Source: Streptomyces sp. NBC_00490 (GTDB lineage: Bacteria > Actinomycetota > Actinomycetes > Streptomycetales > Streptomycetaceae). Taken from it: 64,000 nucleotides of DNA. The position numbers and the translations under genes are program-made. This document shows positions 17,291-24,073 of this stretch, one piece after another (positions within the stretch are counted from its first letter, which is position 1; every line of letters starts with the position of its first letter). The stretch is taken from NCBI RefSeq assembly GCF_036013645.1, contig NZ_CP107869.1, positions 558,001 to 622,000 on the forward strand, written 5' to 3'. Below the pieces are notes generated by a model, which saw only the letters and a list, made by a program, of their open reading frames with translations, had not been told where the DNA came from and searched no databases.

Positions 17291-17494
17291 ATGAACGGCT
17301 CGTGGTCGTGGCGGAGGTCGTCGTTCAGCGACGCCGCAGGCAATCAGTGCGTGGAGGTCGCGCGTACTCCGCTCGGCGTCATGGTGCGCGACTCCAAAGA
17401 CAACGCCGCGGGTCGCCTTGCCTTCGGCGCAGCCGCATGGAGCCGCTTCACTGCCTCAACCGACACCACGGACCGCACCCCCACGAGCGGATGA
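17291..17494 (+). CDS. DUF397 protein
   Basis: 67 aa. WSWRRSSFSDAAGNQCVEVA then GVMVRDSKD and WSRFTA are the full DUF397 pattern (W.kSSyS...g.CVEVA......v.vRDSk.p....l.fs...W..F). These small proteins are usually encoded with an XRE-DUF5753 regulator and are thought to antagonise it. The regulator at 18346-19254 is the likely partner, although it lies about 850 bp away on the other strand rather than directly upstream. Confidence 0.9.
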   Translation: MNGSWSWRRSSFSDAAGNQCVEVARTPLGVMVRDSKDNAAGRLAFGAAAWSRFTASTDTTDRTPTSG

Positions 17495-17570
17495 CATCCG
17501 TCTGAGACGCCTCCGCAAAACGCCGCGCCCTACCTGCTGGACCAACCGGTACGGGCGCGGCGCACTGCGT

Positions 17571-17795
17571 TCAGCGACCGGGTGTCCCCAGTCGACCGGC
17601 CAGGGCGAGCCCTGCGGTGGCGATGGCTCCGGCGGCCGCCCTGCCGGCGTCGTCGGGAACCAGAATCAGCGTGAAGATGGCCGCAGCCAGTGAGGCAACC
17701 GCCACGATCACGGCGGCCACGGCATTAGCGCGCGGCAGAACGGGGATGCTCCCCTTCGGTTCTTCCGCCGCAGCGCGTTCGACGTCTTCCGACAT
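17571..17795 (-). CDS. Small membrane protein
   Basis: 74 aa from ATG at 17795 (CTGGAG upstream). An acidic/polar start (MSEDVERAAAEEPKGSIPVL) is followed by two hydrophobic segments: ANAVAAVIVAVASLAAAIFT and GRAAAGAIATAGLALAG. Small two-helix proteins like this are common in Streptomyces and have no known function. It is convergent with DUF397. Confidence 0.6.
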   Translation of the reverse strand: MSEDVERAAAEEPKGSIPVLPRANAVAAVIVAVASLAAAIFTLILVPDDAGRAAAGAIATAGLALAGRLGTPGR

Positions 17796-18345
17796 GGTGT
17801 ACTCCAGATGGCCCGGGGCTTGAAACGGTGCTTGGCGCCGTTCGCTTGCAGACGAACGGCCCCTCCTGAGATGGCGATTCCCTCGGCCTAACGTGATCAC
17901 TCATTGGCCCCTCACCATCGAAGTCCCCTGTTGCGCCCGGTGGTTGAGATCTCCACACATCAGATCGACGCCACACGGATTGCGATCCGGCCAGACGCTA
18001 CCTAGCAGATTGATGGTTTATCCGGACGCCCTGGTGAGCACACCTTGGTAAGAGCGATTGGATCCGGGCAGTTCTGCGCCGCTTTACCAGCAGCGATTGC
18101 GAACTCGGCCTGGATGCGCAACCGTTCTCCATACGCTGGTGTCCGGTGGCCCGGGCGATCAGCATGGGGCGCATCCCGTTGCAGCGGGCTCGCCCCGCTG
18201 TGGCTTCGCCTGTGCGGAGCCACAGCCATGTCTGCGGCAAGTGACTCCGTGCGCCCCACCGTGCCTCTATGCGCCCCCGGCGGCAGCCATGCACAGTGAA
18301 GGCAAGGGCGAGTTGATCGCATCTCTGAATCGGCAGCGCCGCCGC
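17796..18345. other. 550-bp region without a supported gene
   Basis: Frames on both strands lack family motifs and good starts. A possible inverted repeat GCTGTGGCT/AGCCACAGC lies at about 18199-18229. Confidence 0.35.
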
Positions 18346-19254
18346 TCAGTCCCCGTTCGGCGGATCGATGTGGAAGTCGTGAGGCTGCGTCTCCAGGTGT
18401 TCGGCTATCTGCAGCAGGACCCGAGGGATTTGCTCGCCCTTGATCGCCCTCTCCTCGAGGCCCCAGAACAGCTCCAGGTAGGCAACGAAGTTTTCCGTCT
18501 CGGTGCTCACGGTGGCCGTGCCCCGAAGGTTCTCCAGATATACGAACGGCGGCATCTCCTCTTCCTCGAACTCGAAGAGGGTGAAGGGACCCTGTGACGC
18601 GGAATGTGCACCACGGCTGAACGGAAAGATCATGATGTCGCGGCGAGGATGGGCCGCCAGTTCAGCGAGTCTGCGCAGCTGTCCCTTCATGACCCCCGGA
18701 CCGCCCACCTGCCGGCGGATCACCGACTCGTCCAGGATGAAGTACGCCTCCGCCTCGTCCCGTTCGAGCGCTTCCTGACGCAGCATGCGCGCCTCAAGCA
18801 TGCGCTGCCGCTGTGGTTCGGAGAAGCGCGCCGGGGTGTAGGCGCGGATGATCGCCATCGCGTACTCCTCCGTCTGGAGCAGCCCGGGCATCACCAGGGG
18901 CTGGAAGCTGCGGGTCACGAAAGCCGCAGACTCCATCGCGAGAAAGCCAAGGAAGTCCTTGTCGTAGATGTCCCGATACTCGGTGAAGGGCATCTTCCGG
19001 CTCCCCCGAGCCAGGTTCAGCAGCTCCTCCACAGTGGCATCGTCTCCCACCCCGAAAAGAGCCAGCAGAGGGCGCAGGTCATTGACGGAAATTCCGACCT
19101 CGCCCGCTTCTATACGCAGCAGCTTGCTCGGGGACCACTCCATGCGCTCCGCAACCTGCCGCTGCGTCAGATGGGCGGCCGTCCGCAATTGCCGCAACCG
19201 CGTCCGAAGCCGCAGTCGCTGTATCGCGGGACTCCCCCTGCTCGGCGTCGCCAT
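18346..19254 (-). CDS. XRE-family regulator with DUF5753 domain
   Basis: 302 aa from ATG at 19254 (GGGGGACG upstream). The N-terminal HTH is LRQLRTAAHLTQRQVAERME then WSPSKLLRIEAGE. The DUF5753 part follows: FLGFLAMESAAFVTRSFQPL, VMPGLLQTEEYA, a DESVIRRQVGG segment, DIMIFPFSRGAH and FTLFEFEEEEMPPFVYLE. Streptomyces use many of these one-component regulators, usually paired with a DUF397 protein such as the one at 17291-17494. The signal is unknown. Confidence 0.92.
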   Translation of the reverse strand: MATPSRGSPAIQRLRLRTRLRQLRTAAHLTQRQVAERMEWSPSKLLRIEAGEVGISVNDLRPLLALFGVGDDATVEELLNLARGSRKMPFTEYRDIYDKDFLGFLAMESAAFVTRSFQPLVMPGLLQTEEYAMAIIRAYTPARFSEPQRQRMLEARMLRQEALERDEAEAYFILDESVIRRQVGGPGVMKGQLRRLAELAAHPRRDIMIFPFSRGAHSASQGPFTLFEFEEEEMPPFVYLENLRGTATVSTETENFVAYLELFWGLEERAIKGEQIPRVLLQIAEHLETQPHDFHIDPPNGD

Positions 19255-19731
19255 ACGTCCCCCAATCTGCGATACGGCTGATTGTCGCATCACCACCTGG
19301 CATTAAGCGGACCTGAACAGCGCACAAAGCAAGCCGTCTTTATGCACGTCACCAACATGGACCGCAGTGCTTCCGCTGACCCACTTGCACCAGCAGACCT
19401 CCTGCGGCTCGCGATTCAGCGGCAGGTGCCGACAGACACCGAGGAGAGCGCCGCCCGGGAACTGCCCTACGACGGCGCTCGGAAACCGATACACGGCTCA
19501 ATTCGGATATCCCCAGCGGACGGCTTCTGTGCTAATCGAGTCCCCGGATATCGCGCATGCCGATGCGCTGGTGACTGGCTCTGCCGACTGGAACGCTGTC
19601 GGGACGGGCGATCATCCATGACCGAACTGCTGCACTGAGGCCACCGTCCGCAATGACCAGCTGGTGCCTCGGGGCGCTGGTCAGCACGATGTGAACTGCC
19701 CCGAGTTTCGTAGCGGCCAATCTTGTTTGTT
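19255..19731. other. Intergenic region, no supported gene
   Basis: One + strand frame with MDRSASADPLAPADLLRLAI could be a small protein, but no family or ribosome site supports it. The right edge borders IS3 debris. Confidence 0.35.
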
Positions 19732-19905
19732 TCAGGCGACGTTCGGATTGGCCAGAGAACGGGAACGGTAGTAGCCCGCTTCGAACTCTTCGGGTGGGAG
19801 GTAGTCGAGTGCAGGGTGCAGGCGCTCGGTGTTGTACCAGCCGACGCACTGCACGACTGCGCGTTCGACCTGGTCAGCATCTCTCCAGGGGCCTTGGTCT
19901 GCTCC
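19732..19905 (-). mobile_element. IS3-family transposase C-terminal remnant
   Basis: The - strand reads DQVERAVVQCVGWYNTERLH then PALDYLPPEEFEAGYY, the end of an IS3-family OrfB (E.A...WV.WYN..RLH.alg..pP.E.E..Y), and stops with TGA at 19732. The catalytic core is absent. Confidence 0.78.
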
Positions 19906-20064
19906 GGCGACCGCCTCGGCCTGTGCGCCGGATGCCAGCGCCAGACCCACAGACGCGGCAGCGGCGGTGCCCCTCTGCGTCGGTGGTGCGCACCGCGCGC
20001 TGGAACGCGACGAGCATGCGGTCGAGCTGCGGAAGAAGGATGTGTGGCCGCAGGGGGAATGACC

Positions 20065-20458
20065 GCGGCGGCGCTCGGGGCGTTCGTCGTCTTCGAGGAC
20101 GGGGCCGGGTTCTCGATGACGCCGCCACGGGCCCACACCTGGGGCCGGGCGTGGACACACGCCGGTGATGCGGTGCGGGGCCGGTCCTGGCCCGCCGCTG
20201 GTCGATCACCGCCCTGCGCTACCGGCCGGGCGAGGCGTCCCGGCTGATCTACCGGCCGCGCCGCCACCGCAAGCACAACGTCACAGGACGCGACAGCTTC
20301 TCCTGGCGTGACTACCGCGACCTCGTCGTCCGCGCCCACACTCAGCTCGGCGCCCCCATCGTCCTGATCTGCGACAACCTCAACGTTCACCGGGCCGCCG
20401 CATTGCGGAAGTACGCGGCCGAACTATCGTTCAACTGCCCTCCTGTGCACCAGACTTG
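20065..20458 (+). mobile_element. IS630-family transposase remnant, frameshifted
   Basis: GAFVVFEDGAGFSMTPPRAH (first catalytic Asp region) in one frame and, after a shift near 20195, WSITALRYRPGEASRLIYRP then LICDNLNVHRAAALRKYA in another are the IS630/Tc1-like core. The last Glu and both ends are missing. It is a decayed copy next to the left edge of the RiPP cluster. Confidence 0.75.
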
Positions 20459-20938
20459 AATTTCCTTCACATCTCGTCGGCGGCCTCCCAGGCCCGGACT
20501 GTCCGGGAACCGGAGGGTCCATGGTCAGGCCTGAATGCTGCAGCGCGGCGCGAGCGTTGAGCTACGCGTCAACCGGCCGAGCGCGGGAAGCGGGCGCGAT
20601 GCGACAAGCGATGTTGGAGTGGCGGGTGTTACTCGTCGTTGATGGCTTCCTTCCCCACTCGCACTTCGCCACTCGCGTCGCAACCGCGTGGACGGAGAAC
20701 AGCGTCTTGCCGGCGTGGCTTGTCCATGACGGTGTGTCGTGCGGTGGTGAACACGTGAGCGGCGCCGAGCGCGCCTTCAGTCGCAGGCAGTCGAGGATGT
20801 CGATACTTCTGTCCAAGAATTCGAACAGAGAGATGTCCGAACCGTATGGCTTCTGTTTAGGCTGAGAACCAACGCGTCGGCAGCCGTGGACCGATGGCTG
20901 GGTGACCTCCAGCAGGCCCGCGGACGGGGTACCACGCG
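20459..20938. other. 480-bp leader region of the cluster regulator
   Basis: No gene is supported. A hairpin-forming CCCGGACTGTCCGGGAACCGG lies near 20490-20515 but has no T-run. The promoter of the regulator at 20954 must lie in the right part of this region. Confidence 0.35.
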
Positions 20939-20953
20939 ATGGGGGACCACGTG

Positions 20954-21949
20954 ATGGAGAACGAGATGTCGGTGTTCGGCGTGTCCGCGACCGAAGAGGA
21001 TATCTACCGTCATTTTCTGAGAAATCCGGATACACCTGTGGATGGCATCCATCTCCGTCTGCACATAGATCCGGACACCGCACGGCGCTGTCTGGGCCGA
21101 CTCTGTGAACTGGGCCTGCTGCAGTCCACCGGCACGGACGAGCTGATCTCTCCGACGGATCCCGAAGTGGCGCTGGCCCGGCTGGTGGACGTACGACTGC
21201 ACGAGCTCCACCAGGAGCTTCAGCGCGTCACTCGGTCACGGCACGTGGTGGACGGACTGCGTGCGGAGCTCGGTGCGCGCAGTCCCTCACCGCAGGGCAT
21301 CGAGCAGTTGGAAGGCCTCGCCGAGATCCGTGACCGCATCGACGACCTGGCGTTCTTCGCCCGCGACGAGATCCTTTCCGTGGAGCCGTACACCAGCATG
21401 TCACCGGAGAACATCGAACGGTCAAGGCCACTGGACCTGCGCTGTCTGCGCCGCGGCGTACGGATCCGCAGTGTCGTGGTGCGCGAGGTCCTGGAGGATG
21501 GTCCGACCGCCGGTTACCTTCGGGAGCTGCTCTCCCACGGCGCCATGGTCCGGGTTGTCGAGGACACCACGGAGCGCATCCTCGTCTACGACCGCGCGGC
21601 GGCGCTGGTGCCGTTGGATCCCCAGGACACCTCGCGCGGCGCGCTGTTGGCGAACAACAACGGGATCGTAGCCAACATCATCGCCCTCTTCGAGAAGATC
21701 TGGGACGAGGCCGAGGATCTGGCGAAGGTGGACCTGACCGACGGCGAGAACGTGGCTTCCGGCCTGTCCGGGACCGAGCAGCGGGTGCTCGCCCTGATGT
21801 GCTCGGTCGGCAAGGACGAGGAAGGCGCACGCGAGTTGGGGGTCTCGGTCCGCACCTACCGGCGCTACGTCGCCGATCTCATGGAGATGCTCGGTGCCGC
21901 CAGTAGGGCGCAGGCCGCGCTGCTGGCGCGCGAGCGTGGCTGGATCTGA
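20954..21949 (+). CDS. LuxR/TrmB-like helix-turn-helix regulator of the RiPP cluster
   Basis: 331 aa from ATG at 20954 (GGGGGA upstream); ATG 20939 and 20969 are possible. The N-terminus is a TrmB-like winged helix (SATEEDIYRHFLRNPDTPVD then GLLQSTGTDEL). The middle resembles a sensor domain: FFARDEILSVEPYTSMSPEN followed by RGVRIRSVVVREVLEDG. The C-terminus has LSGTEQRVLALMCSVGKDEE then ELGVSVRTYRRYVADLMEML, a LuxR/NarL-type HTH. This architecture is common beside actinobacterial lanthipeptide and thiopeptide clusters. It sits at the left edge of the cluster and is convergent with the M20 operon. The target promoter is most likely the 23.5-23.7 kb region. Confidence 0.82.
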   Translation: MENEMSVFGVSATEEDIYRHFLRNPDTPVDGIHLRLHIDPDTARRCLGRLCELGLLQSTGTDELISPTDPEVALARLVDVRLHELHQELQRVTRSRHVVDGLRAELGARSPSPQGIEQLEGLAEIRDRIDDLAFFARDEILSVEPYTSMSPENIERSRPLDLRCLRRGVRIRSVVVREVLEDGPTAGYLRELLSHGAMVRVVEDTTERILVYDRAAALVPLDPQDTSRGALLANNNGIVANIIALFEKIWDEAEDLAKVDLTDGENVASGLSGTEQRVLALMCSVGKDEEGARELGVSVRTYRRYVADLMEMLGAASRAQAALLARERGWI

Positions 21950-21970
21950 CCAGGCTCCTCCGAATTTTTT

Positions 21971-21996
21971 GATCCGACCGGGGTCCCCGTCGGGTC
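21971..21996. terminator. Terminator hairpin between convergent genes
   Basis: CCGAC-c-GGG / CCC-GTCGG with a 3-nt loop at 21974-21993, between the regulator (stop 21949) and the small - strand gene (stop 22000). A TTTTTT run precedes it at 21965-21970, on the side that would serve leftward transcripts. Confidence 0.55.
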
Positions 21997-21999
21997 CGC

Positions 22000-22260
22000 T
22001 CAGTTTTCCTGGTACCAGCCGTACAGGGCTGTGTCCGCGAGTACCGTCCGCAGGGCGTGGTGCACCGTGCTCCGGTCGGTGCCGTCGGCCAGCTCGATCC
22101 GCAGCCGGACCCGGTCGGGGCTGGCCTCGCAGGTGCAGGACCAGGTCGCCGGGAGCAGCCCCAGCAGGCGCACCACCGTGGTCTCGCCGGAGGGAGCCGT
22201 TCTGTCGCGGCGGACGGTGACGATCTCCACCGTGTCCACGGCGGGATCAGGTGTCAGCAT
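22000..22260 (-). CDS. Small orphan protein of the RiPP cluster
   Basis: 86 aa from ATG at 22260, overlapping the end of the M20 gene by 7 bp, so it is translationally coupled. The sequence alternates strands and helices: VDTVEIVTVRRDRTAPSGET, VVRLLGLLPATWSCTCEASP, DRVRLRIELADG, STVHHALRTVLADTALYGWY. This fits a ferredoxin-like beta-alpha-beta fold such as an ACT-like domain. I do not recognise a family. By position it acts with the M20 enzyme or as an accessory of the pathway. Confidence 0.65.
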   Translation of the reverse strand: MLTPDPAVDTVEIVTVRRDRTAPSGETTVVRLLGLLPATWSCTCEASPDRVRLRIELADGTDRSTVHHALRTVLADTALYGWYQEN

Positions 22261-23504
22261 GTCCGCTCTCCGCCGGACGGTTCGGTGCGCGACGGGTTCA
22301 GGACATGCAGGGCGGCGGCGGCCATCGCCGCAATGCCGGTCGGCAGGGCGGTACGGATGTCGGGGGCGAATCCCGGCGAGTGGTTCGACTCCACCGGCGG
22401 GCCTCCGGCCAGGGCCGCCCGCCACTGCTTGAGGCCGGTCACGCCGAGCATCCAGTACGCCGTGCGCACGTCGTCGGTCTCGGCGGCGAAGTGCGGGAAG
22501 TCCTCGGTGGCGGTCGTGGCCGGCCAGTGGGCCACGCGATGCGTGCCGAGCAGATCCTCGTGCACCCGGCGTACGGCCGCCGTGGTGGCCTCGTCGGGTA
22601 TCAGTACGGGCGAGCGGGCGGTGACGGTGATCTCGGGGTCCTTCGGGCAGCCGGAGGCCGCGCACTCGGCTCGTACGATCCGTTCGACGGCATCCGTCAC
22701 CCGGTCCAGCGCGGCCTCGGAGAAGGCCCTGACACACAGGCTCAGTTCGGCGTCGTCCGGGATCACGTTGCCGCGCGATCCCGCGTGGAGCGAGCCGACC
22801 GTCAGCACGACCTGTTCCGCCGGCGCGGTCTCCCGGGAAACGATGGTCTGCAGGCGCAGCACGGTGGAAGCGGCGGTCGGCACCGGGTCGACCGTCAGGT
22901 GTGGGGTACCGGCGTGACCGCCGCGCCCGTGGATGACGACGTCCATCGCGGTACTGCCGGCCATCAGCGGCCCCCGGCCGTGGGCGACCGTGCCCGCGGG
23001 CAGTGGGGCGGTGTGCTGTGCCAGGACCACCTGGGGTGTGCCGAAGCGCTCGAACAGGCCGTCCGCCAGCATCGCGCGGGCTCCGCCGAGCGTTTCCTCG
23101 GCGGGCTGGCCGATGACCAGGAGGGTGCCGCTCCAGGTGTCACGGGCGCGGGAGAGCTGCGTCAGCGCCCCCGCGACCGCGGCCATGTGCAGGTCGTGGC
23201 CGCAGGCGTGCATGACGCCCGGCACAGTGCTCTCGTACGGCAGGCCGGTACGCTCCGCGATGGGCAGCGCGTCGAGTTCGGTGCGCAGCATCACCGTGGG
23301 ACCGGGGCCGTTGCGCAGTACGCCCACGACACCGTGGCCGCCGACGTCGCGGCTGACCACGCAGCCGTATTGCTCCAACTTCGCGGCGAAGCGCGCGGCC
23401 GTACGGCTCTCGGCGCCCGAGAGCTCCGGGTGGGCGTGCAGATCGAGGTAGAGCTCGATGGCGGACCTCAGCACGTCCCGCGGGACTGCCGATGTTCCGG
23501 TCAC
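22254..23504 (-). CDS. M20-family metallo-amidohydrolase/peptidase
   Basis: 416 aa from GTG at 23504, with AGGAGG 8 nt upstream; the in-frame GTG at 23513 sits too close to that site. It is a full M20D (hippurate hydrolase/IAA-amino acid hydrolase-like) protein: HAHPELSGAE at the start, metal ligands in MHACGHDLHMAA (CGHD), GQPAEETLGGA (EE), and the later lid domain with HGRGGHAGTPH. ATEDFPHFA is the last metal-site region. These enzymes use two Zn/Mn ions to hydrolyse N-acyl or peptide bonds. In this cluster it could trim leader residues or deacylate the product. It has no signal peptide, so it acts in the cytoplasm. It is divergent from the precursor gene. Confidence 0.88.
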   Translation of the reverse strand: MTGTSAVPRDVLRSAIELYLDLHAHPELSGAESRTAARFAAKLEQYGCVVSRDVGGHGVVGVLRNGPGPTVMLRTELDALPIAERTGLPYESTVPGVMHACGHDLHMAAVAGALTQLSRARDTWSGTLLVIGQPAEETLGGARAMLADGLFERFGTPQVVLAQHTAPLPAGTVAHGRGPLMAGSTAMDVVIHGRGGHAGTPHLTVDPVPTAASTVLRLQTIVSRETAPAEQVVLTVGSLHAGSRGNVIPDDAELSLCVRAFSEAALDRVTDAVERIVRAECAASGCPKDPEITVTARSPVLIPDEATTAAVRRVHEDLLGTHRVAHWPATTATEDFPHFAAETDDVRTAYWMLGVTGLKQWRAALAGGPPVESNHSPGFAPDIRTALPTGIAAMAAAALHVLNPSRTEPSGGERTC

Positions 23505-23573
23505 TGTCCTCACCTCCTCCTTCCCTCACGGGTCCGTTGCTCGCGAGCGTGCGGTCCGGGTGCTCCAGATCTC

Positions 23574-23634
23574 TGTCGGATCGCTGTCAGGGGGTGTCAG
23601 CGACCTGAGAGCGGGAGCCGGGCCGATCTGACAG
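23574..23634. promoter_or_regulatory. Direct and inverted TGTCAG repeats in the divergent promoter region
   Basis: In the 210-bp space between the M20 gene and the precursor gene, TGTCGG (23574), TGTCAG (23585) and TGTCAG (23595) recur with 11- and 10-bp periods, one helical turn apart. A complementary CTGACAG follows at 23628. SARP regulators bind hexa/heptamer direct repeats with this spacing, and a SARP gene is in the cluster. The site lies about 115-140 bp upstream of the precursor start and about 70-95 bp from the M20 start, so it could serve both. No clear -10 box was found, so the promoter itself is not placed. Confidence 0.55.
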
Positions 23635-23714
23635 CGGCTGCCGTTGGAATGGGGTCATCGAAGGGGAACACCGCCGCAACAGCCGGCGGGGCCCGCCGGA
23701 CAAAGGAGAACCCC

Positions 23715-23891
23715 ATGGCCCACAAGACGGAGCTCGCCACCCTCGCCGACGAGATCCTGGAGCTGGAGTCGGAGACCTTCGAGATCTCGGACTACTCGGA
23801 CGCGGTCGAGGTCGTCCTCGCCGGTTCGACGTCCTCCTCCTCCACGTCGACCTGCTCCAGCACCACCAGCACCACCTCCTGCAGCGCCTGA
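23715..23891 (+). CDS. RiPP precursor peptide, Ser/Thr/Cys-rich core
   Basis: 58 aa. ATG at 23715 follows AAAGGAGAA at a good distance. The leader (residues 1-37) is acidic and Leu-rich: LADEILELESETFEI, then SDYSDAVEVVLAG, close to thiopeptide/goadsporin-type leaders with a (T/V)FE(I/L)xD motif and a cleavage zone after VLAG or VEVVLA. The core (38-58) has 11 Ser, 7 Thr, 2 Cys (positions 47 and 56) and one final Ala, so 20 of 21 residues are possible azoline/azole or dehydroamino acid sites. It is on the opposite strand to the modification operon but within the cluster, behind the repeat-bearing promoter region and in front of a strong hairpin, and should be expressed as a short separate transcript. 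Confidence 0.9.
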   Translation: MAHKTELATLADEILELESETFEISDYSDAVEVVLAGSTSSSSTSTCSSTTSTTSCSA

Positions 23892-23910
23892 TCCGGCGCC
23901 TGTCTCCGAT

Positions 23911-23956
23911 CGGCAGCCCCTTCCTCGACGGGAACCCGCCCTGGAGGGGGCTGCCG
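23911..23956 (+). terminator. Hairpin behind the precursor gene
   Basis: Perfect 10-bp arms CGGCAGCCCC and GGGGCTGCCG with a 26-nt loop begin 19 nt after the precursor stop. No T-run follows. It would end or stabilise the short precursor mRNA, and also lies behind the convergent YcaO gene. Confidence 0.6.
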
Positions 23957-24073
23957 GGCGTCGCGGCACCGACCGCACGCCGGACCCGCGCCACGGTGGG
24001 CCGCTCGCACGACGGCGGTGCGGGAACCCCGGCGTCGCCAGGCCCAGGTGAACGCGGGCCGGGGCAACGGACG

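Noticed and set aside
23715..23891. Thiopeptide (pyridine-ring) precursor
   Set aside because: The leader resembles thiopeptide leaders, but the cluster has only one SpaB_C-type protein and the core lacks the Ser-Cys pattern that frames the macrocycle, so a linear product is more likely.
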